NCBI RefSeq assembly: GCF_900110575.1
Contig: NZ_FOEF01000008.1
Coordinates: 124,001 to 188,000 of the forward strand
DNA from: Amycolatopsis saalfeldensis
GTDB taxonomy: Bacteria; Actinomycetota; Actinomycetes; Mycobacteriales; Pseudonocardiaceae
Direction: 5' to 3'
Length of the DNA stretch: 64,000 nucleotides
In this document: piece by piece, positions 31,286 to 39,790 of the stretch
How positions within the stretch are numbered: the first letter of the stretch is position 1
Layout: each line of letters opens with the position of its first letter
Made by a program: the position numbers and the translations under genes
The notes under the pieces: model-generated
What the model saw: only the letters and a program-made list of their open reading frames with translations
Told to the model about the DNA's origin: nothing
Database searches by the model: none

Positions 31286-32484
31286 ACGTCTTCGAGGTGC
31301 TGCGGTTCGCCGTCCGCGGCCTGACCGCCAACAAACTGCGCTCGACGCTGACCACCCTCGGCATCACGATCGGCGTCGCGTCGGTGATCCTGCTGGTGGC
31401 CGTGGGCAACGGCGCGTCGGCCGCGATCGCCGCGAGCATCCAGGGCCTGGGCACCGACGTGGTCAACGTGTCGCCGGTCCGCGGCGGCGGCCAGGGCAGT
31501 GAGGCCCGGCCGCTGACGGTGCAGGACGCGCACGCGCTCGTCGACCCGGTCGGCGCGCCCGACGTGAAGGCCGCTTCGCCGGTCGTGAACACCACGGCGA
31601 CCGCGACGTACGGGCAGACGTCGTACGACATCTCCAGCGTCAGCGGCACCGAGCCGGCCTACTTCACCACCACGAACCGCGCGGTCGCCGACGGGGCGCT
31701 GTTCACCGCCGCCGACGTCACGCAGGCCCGCAAGGTGGTGGTGCTGGGGCCGACCACCGCGCAGTCGATCTTCGGCACGGCCGAGCCGGTCGGGAAGAAC
31801 GTGCTGCTCAACAGCATCCAGTTCACCGTGATCGGGGTGCTGCAGTCGAAGGGCAGCACCGGGCTGCAGAACGCCGACGACGTCGCCATCGCGCCGATCA
31901 GCTCCGTGCAGAACTCGCTGGCGGGCTACGGCAACCTGAGCCAGATCGCGGTGCAGGCCACCTCGGCCGACTCCGTTTCGCTGGCACAGGCCGAGATCAC
32001 CGCCATCCTCAACGCGCGTCACGGCATCCAGCTCGGCGGCACCGCGGACTACCAGATCCAGAACTCCGAGCAGCTGCTCGCGACGCGGACTTCGGCCACC
32101 GAGACGTTCACCGTGCTGCTCGGCGCGGTCGCCGCGATCTCGCTGCTGGTGGGCGGCATCGGCGTCACGAACATCATGCTGGTCACGGTGACCGAGCGGA
32201 TCCGCGAGATCGGCATCCGCAAGGCGATCGGCGCGCCGCGCTCGGCGATCCTCGGCCAGTTCCTCGCCGAGGCGACCATGCTGAGCCTGTTCGGCGGGCT
32301 GCTGGGCGTGGTGATCGGCGTGGTCGGCAGCCAGTTCAGCTTCGCCGGCATCAACCCCGTGGTGGTGCCCTCGTCGATCGTGCTCGCGTTTGCCGTGTCC
32401 GCGCTGATCGGCCTCTTCTTCGGCAGTTTTCCGGCGAACCGGGCCTCGCGCCTGCGGCCCATCGACGCCCTCCGGCACGAGTAG
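31282..32484 (+). CDS. ABC transporter permease (MacB/FtsX family)
   Basis: A 400-residue permease with one N-terminal helix (about 20-42), a large extracytoplasmic MacB_PCD domain (about 45-270), and three C-terminal helices carrying the FtsX domain (LLGAVAAISLLVGGIGVTNI, EIGIRKAIGAPRSAI). It completes the MacAB-like unit with the two preceding genes. GTG 31282 overlaps the ATPase stop. Substrate unknown; antimicrobial peptide or lipid export are possibilities. Confidence 0.93.
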   Translation: MNVFEVLRFAVRGLTANKLRSTLTTLGITIGVASVILLVAVGNGASAAIAASIQGLGTDVVNVSPVRGGGQGSEARPLTVQDAHALVDPVGAPDVKAASPVVNTTATATYGQTSYDISSVSGTEPAYFTTTNRAVADGALFTAADVTQARKVVVLGPTTAQSIFGTAEPVGKNVLLNSIQFTVIGVLQSKGSTGLQNADDVAIAPISSVQNSLAGYGNLSQIAVQATSADSVSLAQAEITAILNARHGIQLGGTADYQIQNSEQLLATRTSATETFTVLLGAVAAISLLVGGIGVTNIMLVTVTERIREIGIRKAIGAPRSAILGQFLAEATMLSLFGGLLGVVIGVVGSQFSFAGINPVVVPSSIVLAFAVSALIGLFFGSFPANRASRLRPIDALRHE

Positions 32485-32496
32485 GAGTTCCCCAGC

Positions 32497-33141
32497 ATGT
32501 CTTCGTCCACCCAGCCCGCACCGCCGCCCGCCGACGAGCCCTTCGTCGACGAGCCCACGGCGGAGTTCCTGCCGGTGACCGCCGAGCTGTCGCCCGAGGA
32601 GATCGTGGCGACCCCCGCCGTCGAGGGCGACCTGAACCAGGAGATGAAGCGGGTCGCGAAGCCGTTCGGCAAGACCACGCTGGTTTTGGCCGGGCTGCTG
32701 GTGATCGCGCTGTCCTTCGCCGGTGGCGCGTGGACGCACTCGGCGCTCGGCTCGTCTTCCGGCAGCGGGACCGCACGGGCCGGGGGCACGGCCGGTGGCG
32801 CGCGCGGCGGCTTCGGCACGGGAACGGGCACCGGCACGGGTACCGGCGCCGGTACCGGGCAGCAGGGCGCGGGGCAGGGCTTCGGCGCGGGTGGCGCCCG
32901 GGGCGCGGCCGGACGCGGCACGGTCGGCACCGTCGAGAAGGTCAACGGCACCACCGTGACGCTGAAAACGGCGCAGGGCAGCGACGTCACGGTGTCCACT
33001 TCGGACACCACGACCGTCGGGCTGACCCAGCCGGGCAAGCTCAGCGACCTCAAGCCGGGTGCGACGGTGACCGTGCAGGGCCGCGCGGGCACCGACGGAA
33101 CGGTGGCCGCGCAGACGATCGTGCAGCAGCCGGCGCGCTAG
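32497..33141 (+). CDS. Membrane-anchored protein with C-terminal DUF5666-like domain
   Basis: A 214-residue protein. An acidic cytoplasmic N-terminus (about 1-55) is followed by one membrane helix (about 65-83), a Gly/Thr-rich linker with GTGTGTGAGTG-type repeats, and a small beta-rich domain (GTVEKVNGTTVTLKTAQG ... DLKPGATVTVQGRAG) of the OB/DUF5666 kind. It is 12 bp behind the permease, so it probably belongs to the exporter operon; its role there is unknown. Its stop shares the palindrome CTAG with the stop of the convergent tspO-like gene. Confidence 0.75.
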   Translation: MSSSTQPAPPPADEPFVDEPTAEFLPVTAELSPEEIVATPAVEGDLNQEMKRVAKPFGKTTLVLAGLLVIALSFAGGAWTHSALGSSSGSGTARAGGTAGGARGGFGTGTGTGTGTGAGTGQQGAGQGFGAGGARGAAGRGTVGTVEKVNGTTVTLKTAQGSDVTVSTSDTTTVGLTQPGKLSDLKPGATVTVQGRAGTDGTVAAQTIVQQPAR

Positions 33142-33623
33142 CGGACGTCGTTGAGCGCGACGATCGCGACGTTCAGCGCGGTGGCGTAGAAAAGCCAGAC
33201 CAGGTACGGCAGGAGCAGCACCGCGCCCAGCTTCGAGCGGCGGTAGAACAGGCCGACCGTCATCAGCACCGTGAAGTCCAGCAGGACGATGTCGACGAGG
33301 GCGAGCCGGCTGGAGCCGCCGGCGAAGAAGAGCGGCGTCCAGAGCAGGTTCAGCAGCAGGCCGATGCCGTACGCGGCGAAGCCCTGCGTCTCGCCGTCGG
33401 TGCGCCAGTACGTCCAGCCGGCCAGCGCGATCAGCACGTACAGCACTGTCCACACCGGACCGAACAGGCTCGGCGGCGCGGCCCAGGACGGCTGGGCGAG
33501 CCGGTGGTAGACCTCCGTCGCCGACGTCGCGGCCAGCCCGGCGACGACCGCGACCACGGCGACCATCCCGAAGAACACCAGCAGGACCAGCCACGGGTTG
33601 CGCTGGGGGGTGGGCGCGGTCAC
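33138..33623 (-). CDS. TspO/MBR family protein
   Basis: A 161-residue five-helix membrane protein of the tryptophan-rich sensory/peripheral benzodiazepine-receptor family, which binds porphyrins and related tetrapyrroles. Seen: the signature QPSWAAPPSLFGPVWTVLY, GWTYWRT, LLLNLLWTPLFF and LPYLVWLFYATALN. Its location between heme genes and hemL fits a link to tetrapyrrole metabolism (inference). GTG 33623 is supported by GGAGGAG upstream. Convergent with the exporter operon; divergent from hemL with 96 bp between. Confidence 0.92.
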   Translation of the reverse strand: MTAPTPQRNPWLVLLVFFGMVAVVAVVAGLAATSATEVYHRLAQPSWAAPPSLFGPVWTVLYVLIALAGWTYWRTDGETQGFAAYGIGLLLNLLWTPLFFAGGSSRLALVDIVLLDFTVLMTVGLFYRRSKLGAVLLLPYLVWLFYATALNVAIVALNDVR

Positions 33624-33707
33624 GTCTCCTCCTCGGTACCGCAACGCGATCCGGCCCAGCCTAAGCGGCCACGCCAGCCCGCGCCCGGTCGTGAGCACCG
33701 GATTTGC

Positions 33708-33713
33708 GAGACT
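33708..33713 (+). promoter_or_regulatory. Possible -10 of hemL
   Basis: GAGACT lies 6 nt before the GTG start at 33720, with no ribosome site; weaker match than the other leaderless-type elements. Confidence 0.35.
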
Positions 33714-33719
33714 GGACGG

Positions 33720-35024
33720 GTGAGCACTGGCACCGAGCAGTCCAAGGTTTGGTTCGAACGCGCGAAGGCGGCCGTCCCGGGCGGGGTGAACTCGCCGGTG
33801 CGGGCGTTCAACTCGGTCGGCGGCACCCCGCGCTTCATGGTCCGCGGGGACGGCCCCCACCTGTGGGACGCCGACGGCAACCGCTACGTCGACCTCGTCT
33901 CGTCCTGGGGCCCGATGATCCTCGGGCACGCGCACCCGCAGGTGGTCGAGGCCGCGCGCGCGGCCGCCGGCAGCGGGCTCTCCTTCGGCACGCCGACCAT
34001 CGGCGAGGTCGAGCTGGCCGAGGAGATCATCGGCCGGGTCGAGCCCGTCGAGCAGGTGCGGCTGGTGAACTCCGGCACCGAGGCGACGATGAGCGCCATC
34101 CGGCTGGCGCGCGGGTTCACCGGCCGGGCGAAGATCGTGAAGTTCGCCGGCTGTTACCACGGTCACGTCGACGCGCTGCTGGCCCAGGCCGGCTCCGGCG
34201 TCGCCACGCTCGGGCTGCCGACCTCGCCCGGCGTCACCGGCGCGCAGGCCGCGGACACGCTGGTGCTGCCGTACAACGACCTCGACGCCGTCCGGAAGTC
34301 CTTTGTGGAGAACGAGGGGCAGATCGCCGCGGTGATCACCGAGGCGGCCGCGGGCAACATGGGCGCGATCGCCCCGGATGCCGGGTTCAACGCGGGACTG
34401 CGGGAGCTCACCCGTGAGCACGGCGCGCTGCTGATCATGGACGAGGTGATGACGGGCTTCCGCGTTTCGCGCGCGGGCTGGTACGGCCTCGAAGGCGTGG
34501 CCGGCGACCTGTACACCTTCGGCAAGGTGATGTCCGGCGGGCTGCCCGCCGCGGCGTTCGGCGGCCGCGCCGACGTGATGGCGAAGCTGGCTCCCGGCGG
34601 CCCCGTCTACCAGGCCGGGACGCTGTCCGGGAACCCCGTGGCCGTCGCCGCCGGCCTCACCACGCTGCGCCTGGCGGACGACGCCGTGTACGCGAAGCTG
34701 GACGCGAACGCGAAGCGGCTAGGCGGTCTCTTCGACGCGGCGCTGACCGAAGCGGGCGTGAAGCACGTTGTGCAGTACGCGGGCAACCTCGTCAGCGTGT
34801 TCTTCGCCGACACCCCCGTGCGCGACTACCCGGGTGCACAAGCCAGCGAGACCTGGCGTTTCCCGGGCTTCTTCCACGCTCTGCTCGACGGAGGCGTGTA
34901 CGCCCCGCCCAGCGCGTACGAGGCGTGGTTCGTGAACGCGGCGATGGACGACGACGCGTTCGGCGTCATCGAAGCGGCGCTCCCGGCCGCGGCCCGCGCG
35001 GCCGCCGAGGCGGTGCAGCCGTGA
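33720..35024 (+). CDS. hemL: Glutamate-1-semialdehyde 2,1-aminomutase
   Basis: A 434-residue PLP enzyme converting glutamate-1-semialdehyde to 5-aminolevulinate, the step after HemA. Seen: AVPGGVNSPVRAF at the N-terminus, VNSGTEATMSAIRLARG, AGCYHGHVDALL, IMDEVMTGFRVSRAG, and the PLP Lys269 in TFGKVMSGGLPAAAFGG. Length is typical. It heads a run of tightly packed genes leading to cytochrome c assembly; its stop overlaps the next start (GTGA). Confidence 0.97.
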   Translation: MSTGTEQSKVWFERAKAAVPGGVNSPVRAFNSVGGTPRFMVRGDGPHLWDADGNRYVDLVSSWGPMILGHAHPQVVEAARAAAGSGLSFGTPTIGEVELAEEIIGRVEPVEQVRLVNSGTEATMSAIRLARGFTGRAKIVKFAGCYHGHVDALLAQAGSGVATLGLPTSPGVTGAQAADTLVLPYNDLDAVRKSFVENEGQIAAVITEAAAGNMGAIAPDAGFNAGLRELTREHGALLIMDEVMTGFRVSRAGWYGLEGVAGDLYTFGKVMSGGLPAAAFGGRADVMAKLAPGGPVYQAGTLSGNPVAVAAGLTTLRLADDAVYAKLDANAKRLGGLFDAALTEAGVKHVVQYAGNLVSVFFADTPVRDYPGAQASETWRFPGFFHALLDGGVYAPPSAYEAWFVNAAMDDDAFGVIEAALPAAARAAAEAVQP

Positions 35025-35647
35025 CCACCGTCGTCCACGTGCTGCGGCACGGCGAAGTGCACAACCCGGACAAGATCCTGTACGGCCGTCTGCCGCACTT
35101 CCGGCTGTCGGAACGCGGACAGCGGCAGGCGCTGACTGTCGCGGAAGCCGTGGCGGGACACGACCTTGCGTACGTCGTCGCGTCGCCGCTGCAGCGCGCG
35201 CAGGAGACCGCGACGCCGATCGCCGCCGCGCACCGGCTCGACATCGCGACCGACGCGGAACTGATCGAGGCCGGCAACGTCTTCGAGGGCCAGCGCGTGG
35301 CTGTCGGCGACGGCGCGCTGCGGCAGCCGAAAGCGTGGCCGCACCTGGTCAACCCGTTCCGGCCGTCGTGGGGCGAGCCGTACGTGGAGATCGCGCACCG
35401 GATGCTCGGCGCCGTTTATCGCGCGCGGGACGAGGCGGAGGGCCGCGAGGCGCTGTGCGTCTCGCACCAGCTGCCGATCTGGACGCTGCGGCGGTTCCTC
35501 GAAGGCAAGCGGCTGTGGCACGACCCGCGGCAGCGGCAGTGCTCGCTGGCGTCGCTGACCAGCCTGGTCTTCGACGGCGAGGCGCTGGTGGAGATCGTCT
35601 ACAGCGAGCCGGCCGGCTCCACCGACCCGAAGGTGACGGGCGCATGA
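35021..35647 (+). CDS. Histidine phosphatase family protein (phosphoglycerate mutase-like)
   Basis: A 208-residue protein with the catalytic LRHGE motif (His near residue 8), a second active-site segment VVASPLQRAQETA, Glu in the EAGNVFEG region and the second His in LCVSHQLPIWTL. Rv0525 occupies the same place in mycobacteria. It is a phosphatase of unknown substrate rather than a proven glycolytic mutase. Overlapping starts and stops on both sides show it is translated with hemL and the ResA-like gene. Confidence 0.88.
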   Translation: MTTVVHVLRHGEVHNPDKILYGRLPHFRLSERGQRQALTVAEAVAGHDLAYVVASPLQRAQETATPIAAAHRLDIATDAELIEAGNVFEGQRVAVGDGALRQPKAWPHLVNPFRPSWGEPYVEIAHRMLGAVYRARDEAEGREALCVSHQLPIWTLRRFLEGKRLWHDPRQRQCSLASLTSLVFDGEALVEIVYSEPAGSTDPKVTGA

Positions 35648-36219
35648 AGCGGGTCGCGTTGCTGGTGGCGGCCGTGCTGCTGCTGGCGGGCTGCTCGGCC
35701 GGCAAGGACGCGGTGGTCACCGGCGGCACGTTCACCTTCGTCTCGCCGGGCGGCCAGATCGACATCACCTACCCGGATGCCCAGCGGCAGAAGGCGCCCA
35801 CGCTGTCCGGCGACGATCTGATGAACGAGGGCAAGCAGCTCTCGCTCGCCGATTTCCCCGGCAAGCCCATGGTGATCAACCTGTGGGGCCAGTGGTGCGG
35901 ACCGTGCCGCGCCGAGGCGCCCGAGCTGGAAAAGGCCAGCAGGCAGATGGAGCCGCTCGGCGCGAAGCTGATCGGCCTCGACCTGCGCGACCCGTCGCGC
36001 CAGGCCGCCCAGGACTTCGTGCGGGACCGGCAGATCACCTACCCGTCGATCTGGGACCCGTCCGGCCGCGTCCTGCTGCAGCTGTCGGGATACCCGCGCA
36101 ACATCATCCCGTCGACGATCGTGCTGGACCGGCAACACCGGGTCGCCGCGGTGTTCCTGCGCGACGTGCTGGCCACCGACCTGATGCCGGTCGTGCAGCG
36201 GCTGCTGGCCGAGAAGTAG
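35644..36219 (+). CDS. TlpA/ResA-type thiol-disulfide lipoprotein
   Basis: A 191-residue exported lipoprotein: signal peptide with lipobox LLLAGC (Cys17), then a thioredoxin-fold domain with the redox motif WCGPC (Cys85, Cys88) and the cis-Pro region YPRNIIPSTIVLD. In system II cytochrome c biogenesis such a protein reduces the haem-binding cysteines of apocytochrome c on the outer face, using electrons from CcdA encoded next. Rv0526 position. ATG overlaps the previous stop. Confidence 0.93.
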   Translation: MKRVALLVAAVLLLAGCSAGKDAVVTGGTFTFVSPGGQIDITYPDAQRQKAPTLSGDDLMNEGKQLSLADFPGKPMVINLWGQWCGPCRAEAPELEKASRQMEPLGAKLIGLDLRDPSRQAAQDFVRDRQITYPSIWDPSGRVLLQLSGYPRNIIPSTIVLDRQHRVAAVFLRDVLATDLMPVVQRLLAEK

Positions 36220-36328
36220 CCGTGGAATCCGGAAAGCGCAGTTCAACGCCGCTGGGACTTAGGTCCCGTTCGGGTGTGGCCAAGGTCCTGTGAACCGGCC
36301 CCGCCCGGCTCACGGGAAGCTCACTGCC

Positions 36329-36334
36329 TAGTCT
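36329..36334 (+). promoter_or_regulatory. -10 element of ccdA
   Basis: TAGTCT lies 7 nt before the GTG start at 36342 in the only sizeable gap (122 bp) of the cytochrome c cluster; leaderless type. A separate transcript for ccdA-resB-ccsB is likely. Confidence 0.5.
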
Positions 36335-36341
36335 CAACACC

Positions 36342-37115
36342 GTGAACTCCGTGTCCGAGCTGGCGATCTCCGGACCGCTGCTGCTCGCCGCGGGGGTGGC
36401 GCTGGTGGCGGGCGCGATCTCGTTCGCCTCGCCCTGCGTCGTGCCGCTCGTGCCCGGGTACCTGGCGTACCTCGCGGCACTCGTCGGTGCCGACGCCCCC
36501 GCCGTGCGCGCCGACGAGGAACGCAAGAAGGGCCGCTACGCCGTGGTCGGCGCCGCGGGCCTGTTCGTGCTCGGGTTCACCGTGGTGTTCGTCGCCACGC
36601 TGGGCACGCTCGTCTGGCTGGCCGACACCCTGCTGATCAACCAGGACCTTTTGCAGCGCATCGGGGGCGTGCTGACGATCGCGATGGCGCTGGTCTTCCT
36701 CGGCTGGATTCCCGGCCTGCAGCGAGAAGTCCGCTCGCACCGCGTGCCGGGCGGCGGCCTCTGGGGCGCGCCGGTGCTCGGCGCAGTCTTCGGGCTCGGC
36801 TGGACGCCGTGCATCGGGCCGACGCTCTCGGCCGTGACCAGCCTCGCCAGCGCGACCGGCGGCGCGGCCGCCCGCGGGTACCTGCTGGTGCTCGTCTACT
36901 GCATCGGGCTCGGCGTGCCGTTCCTGCTGATCGCGGTCGGCGCCCGCTGGGCCGTGCGCGCCACCGACTGGCTCCGCCGCAACGGCCGCCGCGTGCAGCT
37001 GGTCGGCGGGGTGCTGCTGCTGGCCGTCGGGATCCTCCTGGTCACCGGGCTCTGGGGAGACGTCATGGGCTGGCTCCGCAATTCCGTCGCCTCCAACCTC
37101 GAGCTGCCACTGTGA
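36342..37115 (+). CDS. ccdA: Cytochrome c biogenesis protein CcdA
   Basis: A 257-residue, six-helix membrane protein moving electrons from cytoplasmic thioredoxin to the ResA-like lipoprotein. The two membrane-embedded redox cysteines are in SFASPCVVPLVPGYL and GLGWTPCIGPTLSAV. A cytoplasmic loop (ADEERKKGRY) follows helix 1. Length and motifs are typical. GTG 36342; the stop overlaps the resB start. Confidence 0.95.
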   Translation: MNSVSELAISGPLLLAAGVALVAGAISFASPCVVPLVPGYLAYLAALVGADAPAVRADEERKKGRYAVVGAAGLFVLGFTVVFVATLGTLVWLADTLLINQDLLQRIGGVLTIAMALVFLGWIPGLQREVRSHRVPGGGLWGAPVLGAVFGLGWTPCIGPTLSAVTSLASATGGAAARGYLLVLVYCIGLGVPFLLIAVGARWAVRATDWLRRNGRRVQLVGGVLLLAVGILLVTGLWGDVMGWLRNSVASNLELPL

Positions 37116-38719
37116 CGACCACCGAAGCACCACCCACGAACCCCCAGCGCCCGTACCGGCCCTCGGTCGCCAAGCAGCTGCTCGCCTTCGTGCGCAACAC
37201 CTGGCGCGGGCTGACGTCCATGCGCACGGCGCTGGTGCTGCTGTTCCTGCTCGCGCTGGCCGCCCTGCCCGGGGCGCTGCTGCCGCAGCGGCGGCTCAAC
37301 CTCGGCAAGGTCGAGGACTACATCTCCGCCCACGGCTGGTGGGGCACGCTGCTGGACAAGCTGGAGTTCTACGACGTCTACTCCAGCGTCTGGTTCTCGG
37401 CGATCTACATCCTGCTGATGATCTCGCTGATCGGCTGCCTCACGCCGCGCAGCTTCGACTACATCCGGCAGATGCGCGCCCGCCCGGTGCTCACCCCGAA
37501 GAACCTCGCGCGCATGCCGCACCACCGCCTGGCGCGCACGGCGCGGAAGCCGGAAGCCATCCGCGAGGACGTCCGCAAGCAGCTTTCGGGCTGGCGCCGG
37601 ATCGAGCGCGAAGAGGACGACGGCGGGTACAGCATTTCCGCCGAGCGCGGCTACCTGCGCGAGACCGGCAACCTGCTGTTCCACTTCGGCATGCTCGGCC
37701 TGATCATCTTCTTCGCCCTCGGCAAGCTCTACAGCTACGAGGGCCAGGTCATCGTCCAGGCCGACGGCAGCCAGTTCTGCAACTCCGGCATCTACAACTA
37801 CGACTCGTTCGAGGCCGGCCTGCGCGTCGACGGCACCAGCCTCGACCCGTTCTGCGTGAAGGTGAACGACTTCACCGCGCGGTACACGCCGTCGGGCGAG
37901 GCCGACTACTACCACTCGAACATCCAGTACCAGTCCGGCGAGGACCTCCAGACCGGCACCTGGCGGCCGTACAACCTCCAGGTCAACGACCCGCTGCGGA
38001 CCGTCGGCGACCGGGTTTACCTGCTGGGCAACGGTTATTCGCCGAAGTTCACCATCACCTTCCCGGACGGCCAGACCCGCACGCAGAACACGCAGTGGCG
38101 GCCGACCGACCAGACCACGATGCTGTCCGAGGGCGCGACGAAGTTCGACCAGCCGGGCATCACCGACGAGGCCCAGCGCCGCACCCGCCAGCTCGCCGTG
38201 ACCGGGGTGCTCGCGCCGACGTCGTTCGTGCACGGCGGGGTGCTCACCTCCACCGCGCCGCAGCTGAAGAACCCGATGGTCGCCGTCGACGTGCTGCGCG
38301 GCGACCTCGGCCTCGACGCGGGCCGCGGCCAGTCGGTGTTCGAAGTGGACTCCTCGCGGGTGGCCGACGGGCGGCTCAAGCAGGTCGCGCGGCAGAACCT
38401 GGCCGTGGGCCAGGAGATCAAGCTCGACGACGGCACGCGCGTCCGCTTCGACGGCGTCGGGACGTGGGTCAACCTCCAGGTCTCGCACGACCCGACGCAG
38501 GTGTACGTGCTGGCGTTCGCGATCGTCATGTTCGCCGGGCTGGGCGGATCGCTGCTGGTCAAGCGGCGGCGCGTGTGGGTCCGGGTGCGGCCGGGCGACG
38601 AGGGCTCGCCGGGTACGGTCATCGAGGTCGCCGGGCTGGCCCGCACCGACCAGGCCGGGTACGGCGAGGAATTCCAGCGGATCAGCGAACGGCTGGTCAC
38701 GGGCAGGAAGGGCAGCTGA
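37112..38719 (+). CDS. resB: Cytochrome c biogenesis protein ResB
   Basis: A 535-residue membrane protein, half of the ResB-CcsB haem-handling and ligation complex. Seen: three helices near the N-terminus (the LVLLFLLALAALPGALLPQR segment, then SAIYILLMISLIGCLTPRSFD, then FGMLGLIIFFALGKLYSYEG), a large extracytoplasmic domain (about 210-470), and a fourth helix (VLAFAIVMFAGLGGSLLVK). GTG overlaps the ccdA stop. Confidence 0.95.
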   Translation: MTTTEAPPTNPQRPYRPSVAKQLLAFVRNTWRGLTSMRTALVLLFLLALAALPGALLPQRRLNLGKVEDYISAHGWWGTLLDKLEFYDVYSSVWFSAIYILLMISLIGCLTPRSFDYIRQMRARPVLTPKNLARMPHHRLARTARKPEAIREDVRKQLSGWRRIEREEDDGGYSISAERGYLRETGNLLFHFGMLGLIIFFALGKLYSYEGQVIVQADGSQFCNSGIYNYDSFEAGLRVDGTSLDPFCVKVNDFTARYTPSGEADYYHSNIQYQSGEDLQTGTWRPYNLQVNDPLRTVGDRVYLLGNGYSPKFTITFPDGQTRTQNTQWRPTDQTTMLSEGATKFDQPGITDEAQRRTRQLAVTGVLAPTSFVHGGVLTSTAPQLKNPMVAVDVLRGDLGLDAGRGQSVFEVDSSRVADGRLKQVARQNLAVGQEIKLDDGTRVRFDGVGTWVNLQVSHDPTQVYVLAFAIVMFAGLGGSLLVKRRRVWVRVRPGDEGSPGTVIEVAGLARTDQAGYGEEFQRISERLVTGRKGS

Positions 38720-38722
38720 AGC

Positions 38723-39700
38723 ATGCCGGTCAACGAGACTCTGTCGCAGTACAGCGACTGGTTGTACACCACCACGGTGGCGATCTACGTGCTCGCGCTG
38801 TGCTTCTCGCTGTTCGAGCAGGCCTTCGGGGCGAAGGGCCGTCGTGCCGCCGAACGCAGCGCGCAGCGTTCGCTGGTCGGCGCCGGCGCGCCGGTGATCG
38901 AGGACGCCGACGTCCCGGCCACGCCGGAGGCGCCGCGCGAGGTCGGCCGCGCCGAGCGGATCGGCCGCATGGGCGCGTCGCTGCTCGTGCTGGGCGCCCT
39001 GCTCCAGTTGACGGCCATCGTGCTGCGTGGTTTCGCGGTGCACCGCGCGCCGTGGGGCAACATGTACGAGTACGGCATGACGGTCACCTTCGTGACCGTG
39101 GTCGCCTGGCTCGTGGTGATCCGGAAGTTCCCGGTCCGCCACCTCACCGGCTTCCTGCTGCTGCCCGTCGTGATCCTGATGTTCATCAACGGCACGCTGC
39201 TGTACACCGTCGCCGCGCCGGTGGTGCCCGCGCTCCAGTCGTACTGGCTCTACATCCACGTTTCGGCCGCGATCATCGGCTCCGGCGTGTTCCTGGTGCC
39301 GGGCGTCGCGAGCGTGCTCTACCTGTTCCGCACGGCCAACGACAAGAACCCGCAGCGGTTCCCGAAGTTCGGGCCGAAGCTGCCGCCCGCCGACGTGCTC
39401 GACCGGATCGCCTACCGGGCGACGATCATCGCGTTCCCGGTCTTCACCTTCGGCGTGCTGTGCGGCGCGGTCTGGGCCGAGGCGGCCTGGGGCCGGTTCT
39501 GGGGCTGGGACCCGAAGGAGACGGTCGCCTTCATCGCGTGGGTCGTTTACGCGGCGTACCTGCACTCCCGCGCCACCGCGGGCTGGCGCGGGCAGCGCGC
39601 CGCGGTGATCAACGTGCTCGGCTTCGCCGTGACGATCTTCAACCTGTTCTTCATCAACCTGGTTACTGCCGGACTGCACTCGTACGCCGGGGTGAACTGA
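38723..39700 (+). CDS. ccsB: Cytochrome c assembly protein CcsB (CcsA family)
   Basis: A 325-residue multi-helix protein with the tryptophan-rich haem-binding WWD-type motif WGRFWGWDPKETVAFIAW near residue 260 and conserved His residues in flanking helices (VHRAPWGNMYEYG, IHVSAAIIGSG, LHSYAGVN). With ResB it delivers haem to apocytochrome c at the outer face. ATG is 3 nt after resB. It ends the cytochrome c operon. Confidence 0.95.
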   Translation: MPVNETLSQYSDWLYTTTVAIYVLALCFSLFEQAFGAKGRRAAERSAQRSLVGAGAPVIEDADVPATPEAPREVGRAERIGRMGASLLVLGALLQLTAIVLRGFAVHRAPWGNMYEYGMTVTFVTVVAWLVVIRKFPVRHLTGFLLLPVVILMFINGTLLYTVAAPVVPALQSYWLYIHVSAAIIGSGVFLVPGVASVLYLFRTANDKNPQRFPKFGPKLPPADVLDRIAYRATIIAFPVFTFGVLCGAVWAEAAWGRFWGWDPKETVAFIAWVVYAAYLHSRATAGWRGQRAAVINVLGFAVTIFNLFFINLVTAGLHSYAGVN

Positions 39701-39790
39701 GCAGGGGTCCGCGCGTTTCGCTGCGGCAGCGGCGACTAACGTCGACACTGGGGGCAGCAGGCAGTCGGCGTACGCGGGAGGTTTTCAGCG

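Noticed and set aside
36280..36322. TGTGAACC ... GGCTCAC before ccdA as a third type of Rex site
   Set aside because: The halves are too far apart and degenerate compared with the three clear ROP sites.
36896..39748. A 950-codon open frame opposite ccdA-resB-ccsB
   Set aside because: Same cause: no motifs, His/Arg/Asp-rich composition, and full overlap with well-supported cytochrome c genes.
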